Shown one piece after another: positions 1-11,388 of a DNA stretch of 64,000 nt; within the stretch, counting starts at the first letter, position 1; each line of letters starts with the position of its first letter. This DNA is from Schistosoma haematobium (taxonomy: Eukaryota; Platyhelminthes; Trematoda; Strigeidida; Schistosomatidae), in assembly GCF_000699445.3 (NCBI RefSeq), contig NC_067196.1, positions 27,235,116-27,299,115 of the forward strand, given 5' to 3'. The translations under genes and the position numbers were made by a program. Under the pieces are notes generated by a model. It saw only the letters and a program-made list of their open reading frames with translations. It was not told the origin of the DNA and ran no database searches.

Positions 1-7
1 ATGACAG

Positions 8-300
8 TGTAGTGTCAATTACTATGTTAATTCCACATAACTTAGTCTAGCTTCTGGACAGGCCAATTTATCTATTCTTCTTGAGTCACGTTTTGACCTT
101 GTTAATTATTTGCTTACCAACCCTGACTGTTGTTATATGAGCGTATGTGGATATAAATCTTATCCTACTCATCATATGTCTGTAGCTTATTTTTGTGTGA
201 CTATAAATATTGATTAACGATTGATTAAATCGAGTTGGCTCACACACCTCCCCTGTGCGTCATTTCTCTTCGTTTCGACCGTCTGATTCTGTCCAGATCA
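8..300 (+). mobile_element. Possible 5' LTR relic of the adjacent gypsy element
   Basis: This stretch has no coding sign and lies directly upstream of a recognisable gag relic. It begins near TGTAGTGTCA and ends near CCAGATCA, so TG...CA ends are possible. No second copy for comparison and no primer-binding site were found, so the assignment rests on position alone. Confidence 0.25.
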
Positions 301-600
301 ATGAGTGTACAAAATATATGTATTCAAAAATCCATTCTCGTATCTGACTTATTTAATTCTGTTATTCACTAACACAATAATAATATACGAGGATAGCCGA
401 CATGAATATTACAATAACATTCCTACAATACAATTGGAGTCAAATCTCAGTCCACTAAGACAGTTGAGATTGCAGAATACACCGAAAGATCCAAACGAAT
501 TATTGAAGGCTATGTATATGCTTTGTAACTTCTCACAATTAACGTACATTCCTACTGTTTATTACATTATTTTACAGTCTCTCTTTATTGCATAGATAAT

Positions 601-1400
601 GCTTTAAAGTTTGAAACTCTAAATACAGGACTCGAAGAGGAAAAGGAAAATACATTCAAGAAGCCGATATCAGATGACCAGCTTAACTGAATTCTACAAC
701 AGCAGTAAGCACAACTCGATGGTGAAATGCGATTGTTAGAAAGTCTGAAGAAACAGCTCAACAGCCATTACTCGAGTTCACAGGCTATTTAAACTACTTC
801 TTCTGACACAGTTGCCGGCAACCTCCAAGAATTCAACTGTGACCCTGAAAGTGGAAATACCTTCCTCAAGTGGTTCAAGAGTTGGAAAGATACATTTAGA
901 ATAGAGTTCTGAAAACAAAATGACTCGTGGAAGACTCCATTGTTGATGAGTAAGTTGAAAATTAGCGAACATACACACTATGTTGACCACATATTGCCCA
1001 AGTAACTCAATTGTCAGAGATATTCAGTGAATCATCCTCATTGTCTAGTATTCGATATAAGTATCTAGATTTGGTGAAACGTGAAGCTAATGACTATGTT
1101 GTCTCAGCAAACCTCATTAACAGAGAGTGTGGACAGTTAAAGTTACCCTCAGGATGCTGAGATTAAGACCAAAAATTTAATTCGACGTCATACTCAGGAC
1201 ACTGACGTATGAGTGCAAACAGTTGCAAAACATCAAACATAACAATGAGTTAATTGGAGAAGTAAATACAAATTTAACCTTCAGTAGTGTCACTGCTATT
1301 ACATGGTTAAAGGTTCAGCAGCCAAACAACTAGTAACAAACCAATGACTGCTTGTCGGTTATGTGATGATTGAAATTATGTACTATTCTACCCACTTAAT
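601..1400 (+). pseudogene. Gag and zinc-knuckle relic of gypsy element
   Basis: Translating through stops gives gag-like blocks: a glutamine-rich DDQL-like segment near 670-720, then a block with DPESGNTFLKWFKSWKDTFR near 840-900, followed by HILPK near 990. Near 1350-1400 a CRLCDDWNYVRFYPL-like stretch resembles the first half of a gag CCHC knuckle with cysteine ligands lost. Several frameshifts and stops break it. The class is inferred from element order and resemblance to schistosome gypsy Gag. Confidence 0.6.
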
Positions 1401-1415
1401 TAACGCTGGCGAAAA

Positions 1416-1883
1416 ATGACGATCGTCCACCCAATCGTACGTCCCAGCCCAAGAAGAAACAGGCGTACTCGATACATGGTGGAGTCACGTTCTCCAGGAG
1501 CACCTTTTATAACAGACTACGACATTCGAAGGGAGTATGCTGCTAACCAGATTAACGACATCTCAACGCGTCTTGGCACGGTATCCGATATAACTCTGTC
1601 TAGAGAAAAGTATAGATTGCTTGGAACGTCGCCAATGGAGCCATCGACGGAGACTGCCAGAAATGCATCGAGATTTCTTTTACTTGTCAAGGAATTACAG
1701 TGTGAATTTTCCTTTAATAGAATTAACCGTAGAGGAGTTTGTTGCCAAACAGAACGACCAAACCTTGATCTTGGTCTGGATATGTTAGAAAAACTTATAA
1801 AGATGGATATACACATTAACGGTGTCTCTAATGTGTCAAATTCATCATTGGAAACCCCGATACTTGCAAAAAGAGTAGGTTAA
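1416..1883 (+). pseudogene. Aspartic-protease region relic of gypsy pol
   Basis: This open frame of about 155 codons starts with a basic RRNRRTR segment typical of the Gag/protease junction. It continues with a DITLSREKYRLLG block and an RPNLDLGLDMLEKL block that matches the end of gypsy protease domains. The expected catalytic D-T/S-G triplet is not clearly present, so the domain is probably dead. A 99-codon frame on the opposite strand is its shadow. The frame is lost just where the reverse transcriptase should begin. Confidence 0.6.
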
Positions 1884-1924
1884 AAGTTACTAGAAAAGCT
1901 AAAGGGAAAATTTGCTTCTATTTT

Positions 1925-2672
1925 TCAGAAAAGCCTTTGTCTGCACCAACTAGTGCTGTTTCATTAAGATTCTTATTGGGATTAATTAGTCATAACAGTA
2001 CATTTCCCTCCTGAAATGAACAGAGTGAAAAGTCTTCTGAATGAACAACTATCACAAGACATACATTGGTCGTGGTCAGCAGAATCTCAAGCATCTTTCG
2101 ATGAAGTCGAATCAATGCTCAGCTCGAGGTTTTTGTTGACACACTTCGATTCCAACTTGGGAATTGTTAATGTATCTGATGTTTCTAGTAATGGACTTGG
2201 AGCAGTGATATCTCACGTGTTTCCGGACAAATCAGAAAAGACAACTGCTTATGCTGATAGGTCACCCAATCCAGCTGACCGGAACTACAGTCGCCTGGAT
2301 TGAAAGGAAAGCCCTTGCAATCATTTTTCCTGTCGAAAATTCCATAAAATGCTCTACGTCAGTACGTTTACTCTACTGACAGACCACAAACCTTTAACTC
2401 AAATTTCCGGTTCTAAGAAAGGAATTCATGTCTATAGGTCCAACAGATTACAGCGATGGGAGACAATGCTTATGAGCTATGGCTTCAATATCGAGTATCC
2501 GTCACCAAATACCATCGATCAATTCAACTCTCTCTTTCGATTCATTGGAGTTCAACATCCTGGACTGGAGGACATGATCATTGTTTTCATAGTTGTAGAT
2601 CCAGAAATAAGGAGTGTAGTAGCAGATACCATTCGAAACAATCCAGTGTCATCAGATGAAGTCAGAGAATAA
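1925..2672 (+). pseudogene. Reverse transcriptase end and RNase H relic of gypsy pol
   Basis: After a frameshift the sequence reads RFLLGLISH-type residues, the connection at the end of gypsy reverse transcriptase. An RNase H domain follows from about 2016. It shows a VSDVSSNGLGAVISHVFP block holding the first catalytic Asp, a stop and frameshift near 2300, then FTLLTDHKPLTQI and SNRLQRWETMLM, a classic gypsy RNase H pair. It ends near FNSLFRFIG, replacing the usual ADALSR-like block. The YxDD core is absent, so the element could not have copied itself in this form. Confidence 0.85.
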
Positions 2673-2689
2673 ACTCTTGGAGGCTCGGT

Positions 2690-3090
2690 TCCACGAAATT
2701 AAAAAGTTTCATCTAGAAGAGTGACCCACGAAGATCAGCTCCACAGAGGTTCATCAGTTTCACCAGAGCAAGCTAGCTCTCTTAATCACCGATGACTGCC
2801 TTCTGTTTGCCAAACGTGTAATAATCCCGAGGAAGTTATAGCCAACAGTGTTTAAACAGTTGCACTCAGGACATCCTGAAATAAATTGGATGAAAGCACT
2901 AGCACGATGTTGTGTGTTGGCCACATTTAGACAACCAACTTGAGCAGATATTCTGTTCCTATACCAAGTGCGAATTAGCAACAAAACCACCACGGGAAGC
3001 ATAGCTCCAACCATGGCCAATACTACAATCACCATGGCAAGGTATACACTTGGACTAGCGGATACACGGAAAAGACTCTAGGATATTATG
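2690..3090 (+). pseudogene. Integrase zinc-binding region relic
   Basis: A DDCLLFAKRVIIPRKL block precedes a QLHSGHPEI block, the H-x-H part of the H2C2 integrase zinc finger. Residues resembling the PPREAYSS-PW-RVHLDFAG entry to the integrase core follow near 2990-3075. Frameshifts and stops are frequent. The DDE catalytic residues lie beyond the break at about 3090. Confidence 0.7.
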
Positions 3091-3940
3091 GTGTGAAAAT
3101 TATAAATATACTAACGTTTTTCTCATTTTGATTCCTACTTCCACTTACCCTCGTTTATTTGTGATAAGTCTTGCAAATTGAACGCTATATTCATTTCCTA
3201 AGCTATTCTGTAATCCCCAAGCTAGAAACTATACAGAGACCTGAACAACGAGAAAGAAGATGCAAAGTATGCGAGAAATACTTTACTCCAAAGTTCATTT
3301 CAATACAGAAAATACAGGGTTTTTATATTTTAAATGTCCTTGGGTTGCTAAAAGATTCTGGAGTGCTACTAAACATAGTAACAGTGTAGCAATTAGCCAA
3401 TCAGAACCTCTGCATGTGACGTTTCGCCCCCTTGATATTTCTGGCTCAAACTTCAAGTGAACGCTGATTGGAGGAAACGCTTCTTAGTGTTTTCCTGATC
3501 CTTGGTTGACCTTTGCGAGAAATTTTCTGGGTCACCCCAACAATTTGGAATATAATTACGTTCCTATTTATACGCGTTCTTATTTGAGGACTTGTGGAGT
3601 GAAGTAGTACCCAAAAATACTAAGCAATAAGAGTACCTGGGTAGTAATAAGAGAATTCATAACACTTGAACTGTTGGATTTTAAGAAAAGAAAGAGGTTC
3701 ACTGGTTCATCAAAAAATGGAGACGTTGCAGCTAAGGAAATTTTCTATTCGATGATATTTTCTGAAGTTGTACAATTTCTACATGTAGCAGTCGATAGTA
3801 AAATAGAGGTTTATAAAACTATCAAAGATAGTCAGACTTATTCAAATGTAAGCCACTGAAAACGGAGTGGTGCTGCACAATGTAGTAAAGATTATCAAAA
3901 ATTTCAAATGTCAACTATCATAATTTATAAATGGAGGGAT
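3091..3940. other. No gene seen; repeat-like flank
   Basis: Short open frames at 3171-3460 and 3674-3859 have no recognisable motif. Sequence near 3560-3680 looks like retroelement flank, but I could not match it to another copy in the window. Confidence 0.4.
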
Positions 3941-4312
3941 GTTAGTTCAATGTAATCAAATTTTTTAAGTACTGAATAAAAAAGGTTTATATCATTAAGC
4001 AAAGTAATCACCAAGATAGTTTCGGAAGTGGTAACAGGTAATAATCTATGGAATAAAAGATAAAGATAACTATCTACGTAGAGAAGAAGGTAATAGTTAG
4101 CGATTAAAAGTTGCAAAATTTGATAGGGGTTCTAAGACATTGGTAGAATAAGGGATTGAACGGGGCTCTTCTGTACACAGAGTTTGGGTTTGAAACAGGT
4201 AATTTATATAGTCTTGGCAGTGCATAAATTCCTTATCGAAATGCCTTGGGTTCAGATTACCGTCAATGAAATAAGGTAGGAGACCATTTTCCAAAAGTGT
4301 TCGTCGGATCAT
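3940..4312 (-). pseudogene. PLE reverse transcriptase, C-terminal part
   Basis: The minus frame MIRRTLLENGLLPYFIDGNL matches the PLE thumb region, in which a short helix block (I/V-x-x-TLxxNGYPxxFI) precedes the C-terminal domain. Decayed residues continue to about 3940. Frameshifts are present and no intact end can be fixed. Confidence 0.6.
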
Positions 4313-4516
4313 ATTCAGCTCATAATTATTTATCTCATCAGTGCATATTCATCTGGCTCTTGATGATACAAAATGAACTAAATTTCTCTTCCTACTCAGT
4401 GGCACCCAAGTGTGGAAGTTCACTCATTGCCCGTTTCAGGCTGGCTTTCTGTATAACGACCGTTGTAGAGACCAGTGTGATCTTCGTTCTACAAAAATAT
4501 CAAGGAAGTGGAATTC

Positions 4517-4990
4517 CTAGATCAAATCCGCTTCCATTGTGAATGTGACCGACTGGTGATAATTATTGAACTCTTGCAATATTTTATTAAGGTTGTCTTC
4601 GTCACAGATGATAAAAGCATTATCCATACATCGCTTACAAAAATAAAATTTACCGATTTTTGACCGAAAGATGGTGTCCTTTAAGTTGGCCATAAACATA
4701 TTCTGCTATAAGAGCTCTCATCACAACACCAGAGATCGTCGTTAAATTTAGCGTTGAAAATGTAACGTAGGAATAGCTCTTTGAGGAAATGTTTTGGTGT
4801 TCCGACGTCAACGTCGCTAAAGTAAATATGATCACATAAGAAGCAAATACTTTATGAGCGGGACAATTGTGAATAGAGAAGTAACATGTAACGATATCAT
4901 TTTCTTTCTTGATACATCGACGTTGACTATTGAGTTCAAGAAGTCGAAAGCCTGAAACGCTATGTTTGCAGATTCGGTTTTCGACAGGTA
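4517..4990 (-). pseudogene. PLE reverse transcriptase palm, broken
   Basis: The frame resumes on the far side of the LTR and reaches DVSRKKMISLHVTSLFT, the palm strand with the first catalytic Asp expected at D/H-VTSLF. The catalytic loop appears at about 4619-4630 as Cys-Met-Asp-Asn, where PLEs have Tyr-x-Asp-Asp, so the active site is lost. It is followed by FIICDE and a FNNYHQSVTFTME block typical of PLEs. Confidence 0.8.
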
Positions 4991-4994
4991 GTAG

Positions 4995-5290
4995 TGTAGT
5001 GAAGGGAAACACAAGTGAGGAAAACCGAATGTATTTTAGCACAAGATTACAGAACATCTCAATAAAATCTGAGAACCATACAGTGAATAGTTAATTTGCA
5101 AAATATCAATCGTCTTAAACTTGACTATTTATTTTGTATATATCAGTCGATCGTCTCAGATTTTATTGTTCATTTATTTTCATAGCGATTGCTTCCCATT
5201 CCCATTGTTTCCTTCTCTATCTTCTAAATACATTCTATGCCCGACTATCGCCATATACTACTGATGTAGATATAAGTAGCTCACACCACA
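4995..5290 (+). mobile_element. Solo LTR, copy 1 of an LTR family
   Basis: This 296 bp unit begins TGTAGTG and ends CACACCACA. It is flanked on both sides by GTAG (4991-4994 and 5291-5294), a perfect 4 bp target-site duplication. Related copies lie at 62445-62742, 63664-63925 and, inverted, 55838-56116. It splits the minus-strand PLE reading frame, and ignoring the unit and one GTAG gives a continuous PLE frame. TG...CA ends, the length and the 4 bp duplication fit a solo LTR. The parent family is not identified, and the sense strand is arbitrary. Confidence 0.85.
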
Positions 5291-5990
5291 GTAGAATTTC
5301 CACCAGCCATTTGGCAATCGCGTGGTATGGGCGATTATTTATGTCCATTATCTGACGAAGAGGAAAATGTCTCTTGTGTAGCTTCGCGAGCTCATACAAC
5401 AATGGAATAGAAAAACCCGATGGCTTTAAACGTTTGAATAAGTCATCGTCGATTATTAATCCACTTTTATCTTTTTCAGCATTATGGTTAGCTTTAGTTA
5501 CATTTGGCATCTTTTTTCTTTGGTTCTTTAGAAAACTTTTCCTCATTATTAAATGTTGAGGATAATTTATCAATATGGTCCCTCCAGTCCATAAGAACAA
5601 GTCCAAAAACTTTATCTTAACAGAGCAATAATAGATCCTTATTCTTTAAAAGATCGTTTTTATTCAGATTTATGATAGTATCCAAACTGATGTACTCATG
5701 ACAATAGTTATAGTTGATTCGAGTTGCTCAAAATGACTGTTGAAAACCAGATTTAAGTTAGATGTTTGTTTGATGAGGTTTTAGAATTACATTTTTGTGT
5801 AAGGTCCATCAATTTCCCAAGAAGTATCACAAAATTTCGAACATAGTGACAGTGCATGCATTTGGAACGTGGATAATTGTGCACCAAAATAGTCGTAGAC
5901 ATATTTCTCAAGGGACTCCGTAAAGGTTTTAACTCTGTTTTTTCGGGACCACCATTTCACTTTCAGTGGTCTACACTTTAGTAAGTTCAA
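5235..5990 (-). pseudogene. PLE reverse transcriptase, N-terminal part
   Basis: Two minus-strand frames (5990-5787 and 5606-5295) hold the early PLE domain. Residues KPSGFSIPLLYELAKLHKRH are the PLE version of the proline/lysine block before the RT palm, and RPYHAIAKWLVEIL follows. Codons from 5290 down to 5235 belong to the inserted LTR, not to the protein. A frameshift and stops separate the two frames. Confidence 0.8.
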
Positions 5991-6149
5991 CTACCTTTGA
6001 TAATTTTACCATCGACTGCTACATAGAAAAGTTGTACAGCTTCAGAAAATGATATCATCGAAAAGGAAATTTCCTTCGCTGAGACTTCTTCATTCACCTT
6101 TTTCTAACTTCTCCATCGACCCATAAATAACTGTCGCACGTCTTTTTTC

Positions 6150-9100
6150 CATATTTCACATTAATTATTTTATTACTCATATTTCGTATCACTTACAATT
6201 AAGTTATGTACACATTATAATCCCCTAATTGCTTTGCTGTGTGGTTATATATTTTGGCTACAATATAGTGAGTTTTGAGCCATAATTGAATAGATTCTAA
6301 TAAAGAACTGATTTGTCTTTGATTGGACACTAGGTTAAAAGCCGCTCGAAGACCAATACGCGTTAAGATTCTGGAATTTGATAATTACAACAGCTACCTT
6401 CTCAATTATTGCCTGATCACACTGGCCTCAGCAATATCAAGCATTTATGTGTTTTTCACGTTATATTAAAACTTAACTCAGACTAGTTGGCAAAATTGTA
6501 CTTCAGTACTAAATCGAATTATAATTGACTTCAAGTATTAAACTTCTTTTGAATAAAAATAAGAATTAACCATTTAAAGCACATGAACAAATAATCATCA
6601 TACGATCATCGATCTATTTGTTAAATGAGTTCAAATAATGAAATGTCAAATCATCCAAATTATTAATCTTCATATCTAGTAGTTACTAAATATATGAATG
6701 TATGAAAAGGAACAATTTATTAAGTACACAAATATATTTTAGAAAGTATACACTAGCAAACAATAATAATAATAATAATATAAAGTTTCTAATTGCGCAA
6801 CGCATACAAATACATCTATTTAAAAAAGAATACCTTCACAATTTATGCAACAGGAACAAAATATTGATCAATCTTAGTCATATAGATTGTGAACAAAGCA
6901 GTTGAAAAAACCATATAAACAAAACGAATTAAACAAAAATCTTAACTATAAATAAGTAATCTCACTTCATTACTTTATTATTTATCTAAATTGTCCTATT
7001 TTATTCGTTTTATTTTTCTCTAAGAAAATAAATACTCATTACTGACGCTTCATGAACCCTTACATTTATACACAAAAACTAAAAATTCCTCTATGTATGC
7101 ATGCTACGCTGATACATTACAAAACGATAGATAATGATATTATATCTACCTAGCTTAGATTGTCTGATACACAACCAAATAATACTAATAAATCGATTTT
7201 AATGAGACAAAACAAAAGTTTATCCAATCAAAATATCCAGAGATGATTATGGATCCAAAAAAATAAATAAATAAACAAAAGTCACTAGGACTAGACTTTA
7301 GAACACGAGATATACGAAAACAACAATTTGTATTTTAGTGTCAGCATGTACCACATTAATATCAGTCATGCAAATAAAGCGTAAGAAAGCGTCCAAGTAT
7401 AGAAAATGAACGTAAAAGGCTGACCAGACAAGAATAAATACGTTAATTCCTTTCTATGAGTCAGACAGTATTTACGCGTCTTTTTTTATAAAACAAACAA
7501 AGTATGTGTTTCATGATAAAATTTATACTAACCACTAGAGATCAACGAAGTTAGACAAAAATGATAATAACAAGTAATGGAAAACGGAAAAAGTATAAAC
7601 GGTTTCCAAAAATAGTATATTTTAGATAATTCCATAAAGGAGAAAGAGTTAACAAAAGAAGCCAACGAAAGCAGGCGCACACATGCACAATCACAAAAAC
7701 ACATAGTGCTTTGATTAGTTACATACATACGTTGAAGTAAAAAATTAGGTCCACAATCTGGAAAAGTGTGTTTTCACAGAACAAGAATGCATAAATTCTC
7801 TGTCAAAAAAATAATAAAAATCTGATTGAATTTTTTAGGTATTCCATATAGAGGCAGGACATTTGTTAATTCTTACACAAAATACATTGAATAAGATAGC
7901 TGCTATAGAAAATAGGACGAAGAAAAGAATACATATCCAAAAGAAAACTTTTTCCCACTTTTCCACCTTTAAATTGCGCAAAATAACTACACCTAATAAA
8001 AGACCTAGAAATGAAAAAAGGCATAGATGTGAGAAATAGGTAATGAAATCTCAACAAAATTAAATCTGAAAACATTTTGATGATATGTTTTCCCAATGAA
8101 ACTATTTGAAAAGGACAATCTTACATTTTCTTACATATATCGGTTACTTGAAAACGACAATCTGTGTCAACGTTATGTCAAGCACCTCGTAGTATAACGA
8201 CAATGAGTCGCAAAAATTACAACATGGTCACTTGATTGCAAGTTTTTCTGATTTAAATGCAATGACTAAGTGATTTATTCGTTTCTGCAAACCAACAGGC
8301 ACCGATTCGTGTACTCGACTTTCAGCCGGTCGATCGAAACGAACTAGATGCAGGGTTGCAATCCCGAAGCTCAGTAGCTGAAACACAAACACCTCAACTC
8401 CTGAACAACCACCCCACATTACGATTACAAATATACACTGAAACTGGGTACTTTTACACTAGTTTAAAGGGGAAACAAACCTCATCTAATCTCGTTACGA
8501 TTGGAACCGCACAGCACATTCCCGTGAAACAGTTACACAAGTACCAAAAACCTTAATGGACCACATCGTTTGCACTATTGGATACTGTCAATGCATTGTA
8601 ATTGTTAGTGGTAATTTAAAAGATAATAAGCACAAAATCCTACAACTCTCGGGATCCATAACTAGGTAAAACTTTGAAATAGATTGTTCTTCATTCAGAA
8701 TCACAACCACCACTATTAAAGAAACAGGAACTCTCTTCAATTACATTAGATTATAAAGTTTATATATGGTGGTGAAGGCAAATCTGATTGGTCACTGAGT
8801 TTAAAGAAACAGGCACTCAATTTACTGAACATCAAATATGTGATTTCTTCTCCTCTCATTGATTTCTACTCCAGAACAATCGAATGACTGAATGTAATTG
8901 AGTCAGATAAAGTATTGTCTAGCGCTACTCTGGTTCTCTATTCCTGGTTGTGAATCGTGTATCTGATATGACGTAATTTAGCCTGTGTATGGCGAACTGT
9001 TCGAGTATCCAATTTATTGGTATTATAAACTTGGTCACCCAGTCTTATTATCGTCGTATATCACAGAGAGAAAAATATTATAAATCATCATTCATACCTA

Positions 9101-10084
9101 ACTGTCTACTTCTGCAACTTAAGTATGTAATTTTTCGAACTTTATCGCGATCAAAAGGTTTATTTCCTTACCCTACTTCGATGAAGTAAACAAATAGTTG
9201 CCGGCTGTGTGAAATAAGAATGTTGGATAAACTTATCACAACTCAGTAGCTGAGTACATGATCGTGTGTTTAGCTTTCAGTTGTATAATATGAAGTTAGA
9301 TTTATTTATGCAGTTCATTTCCAGACATCGAATGAGGTACGATGGAGTTCAAAACTACAACTCACTATCTGTTCCACGTCCAAGGCTTAAACAATAAGTA
9401 AACAAATTACGTATGTGCTCTTTTATTTGAACATTATAAATTTAGACGTACTTAACCATTCAGAAAACATTACTTATAATCAGTATACAAAAAATACCAT
9501 CTGTAACTTCAATGAAAACATATGTACACAATAAAGAGATAGTTTAAAGGATAAGAGCTATTTCATCTACCCCTTATACAAGCCAGAGGTAGACATATTA
9601 AGTTTGGTTTCAATTAATAACACGTAAACTGTTTTTTATATGATACATGATTAGCATTGATAGATCAAATAAATATGTGAATAGGACTAAGATTCGCTGC
9701 CAATAGTTTAACATCTACTTATATTGTTCTAACAGCATTCAAAAAATTCTTTTGTTATAGTTTGCCAGCTTTACTTTTAGATACTTAATATGATAAATAC
9801 AATCTTCAGTTATATAAAATACTTTTACAAATGAGCGAACATGTGACTAGGTCAAATTTATTACTAGAAATCAATGTATTGGGGTTTTGAAGATATTATT
9901 AAACAAGTTATATTATTGCATCTATGTTTGTAAATACATTTACATTTGCTTGTATTTCTTGTTGTAAAACTCAGAAATAATAATAACAACTCATTTACTA
10001 GGAGTATTTTTGTGTGCACTTAATGTATAGTTAAACTTGTCTTTGTCTATTGGACGTGATACTACTTATTTGTCTAAAATAAAG
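6150..10084. other. Intergenic, no gene seen
   Basis: This is AT-rich sequence with only short chance frames of 60-76 codons (for example 7528-7728 and 7866-8096, minus) that lack motifs. An (AAT)n run lies at about 6762-6780. If the rhomboid gene continues past its last assigned exon, a 3' exon could hide here, but none was recognised. Confidence 0.5.
6762..6781. repeat. AAT trinucleotide microsatellite
   Basis: A short run of six AAT/ATA units. Confidence 0.9.
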
Positions 10085-10150
10085 TAGATAGCATGGTGTT
10101 CAAACCTATAAGCGCGAGGCTGGAGATCACGCACTTCAACCATTAAGTCA
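10085..10150 (-). repeat. tRNA-like SINE head relic
   Basis: Read on the minus strand, the segment shows a degenerate A box (TGACTTAATGGTT) and, about 40 nt later, a degenerate B box (GGTTTGAACACC). The spacing fits a tRNA-derived pol III promoter. There is no sound cloverleaf, so it is probably a SINE relic and not a working tRNA gene. Confidence 0.4.
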
Positions 10151-10460
10151 CTGTTCTAAAAATTATAAAGAGATATAAGTAGCAGAAAAATATAGAAAAT
10201 ATAACTTTATAGCTAGTTAATTTATCTGTTTAAATGTAACTATGGTTGTACAATCTAGTATTGTACATATTTATGAAAGTTCTAGGAGTTGAACTACGAA
10301 TTTGAAAATTTCACCATAAATTGAGCATGAAAACGCACTAAATATGTAATTCTGGGTCAATAAACAATTTACATATGTTTAAAGAAACTAATCATTGGTT
10401 ACTGGTAGGAAGTGGATACGTAACAAATGAACGATAATTGTTAGAACAAATTAGATTTGT

Positions 10461-10567
10461 TTAGTAACCTGCTATAAATCCACCGAAATGAGCAGAAAAA
10501 CCAACACGTGTTCTTTCATCTGGGTTTTTCAAACGAGCATAAATGGCTAATCCAGTATCACCACCAC
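10461..10567 (-). CDS. Rhomboid gene exon 7, catalytic histidine
   Basis: It encodes GDTGLAIYARLKNP and then VGFSAHFGGFIAG with the catalytic His of TM6. A TAA follows at 10461-10463 after one more codon. This would cut TM6 short, so splicing at GCAG/GTTACT (intron starting at 10468) to an unseen exon is possible. That donor is weak. Confidence 0.8.
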
Positions 10568-11338
10568 CTTAAAAAGTGTTAAAATAAAATAGAGAACATG
10601 AATTAATACCGATAATCATATAACAATAATGTGCAGACAAGATAGCAAACTATTATACTAGTAAATTGGCATGCAGTGTACTAATATTGAACATCTAGTT
10701 TAATCATGACAATCTAAATGGTTTCAACAGTACTCTATCACTAATTATATGAGCAATTATTTGATAAAAGTTCAAACTAAAGTTTCAGGTGAACAAATTG
10801 AACAAATTAAAATAAACGTATTCAAAGCAGCAATAAAACCGCTAAGCTACTCTGGTACATTGAAACGGTTTATCATAAATACCAAGGTTATTTATATTTT
10901 GCACGATTACGAAAAATATATTTTTGGATTTTATGCCTGAAATAATTGCACATTACTAATGTCTTCTCTAAAAACAGACCAGGGATCTTTCATTCTAGTG
11001 AAACCTAAAACCATACGATATAAAATTACTAGGAAAATGGAACAGATAACAAATCGTCCATTGACAATTAATAAAATGTTTACAGACGAACATTAGACTC
11101 GAAAATAACTGTATCAACCGTAAAATAATTAAAAAAAGAGAAGTGTTAAAGTAATAGACCTTTTAAGCCAGTATTTAAAGTAGATAATGTGATGAGTGAC
11201 TTAACTCAGTTATTAAGTACAGATTCGGATGTCCTGTTTTTGGCAACACATTGTGTACACCAGGTGGAGATCTCATACAGTTACTTATAGGGCATCTGAT
11301 GAAATAGCTTCAACTTTCTAACCAACTGAAAATCAAAA

Positions 11339-11388
<50 letters not shown>

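Larger units (their letters stand above)
305..3090 (+). mobile_element. Decayed Ty3/gypsy LTR retrotransposon
   Basis: Reading down the plus strand gives, in the usual order and across frameshifts and stops, a gag-like region, a zinc-knuckle relic, an aspartic-protease-like region, the end of the reverse transcriptase, RNase H, and the start of the integrase. The order gag-PR-RT-RH-IN identifies the Ty3/gypsy class, and the proteins resemble schistosome gypsy elements. I cannot say which named family it is. The catalytic part of reverse transcriptase is missing and the integrase breaks off near 3090, so this is a dead copy. No 3' LTR was identified. Confidence 0.85.
3940..6150 (-). mobile_element. 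Decayed Penelope-like element (PLE)
   Basis: On the minus strand, from 6150 down to 3940, the translation gives the Penelope-like reverse transcriptase order: an N-terminal block with FTESLEKYVYDYFGAQLS, a KPSGFSIP-LYELAKLHK block, IMDINNRPYHAIAKWLVE, then DVSRKKMISLHVTSLFT, the catalytic region, and a C-terminal LLENGLLPYFIDGNL block. These are PLE signatures and differ from LINE or gypsy enzymes. Stops, frameshifts and a solo LTR at 4995-5290 break the frame. No GIY-YIG endonuclease was recognised. Schistosomes are known to carry PLEs. Confidence 0.85.

Noticed and set aside
7528..8096. Two minus-strand frames of 66 and 76 codons
   Set aside because: Low-complexity hydrophobic translations typical of AT-rich chance frames; no motif, no splice context.
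11341..11382. TA run as a replication origin or regulatory switch
   Set aside because: An ordinary dinucleotide microsatellite in an intron; nothing else supports a function.
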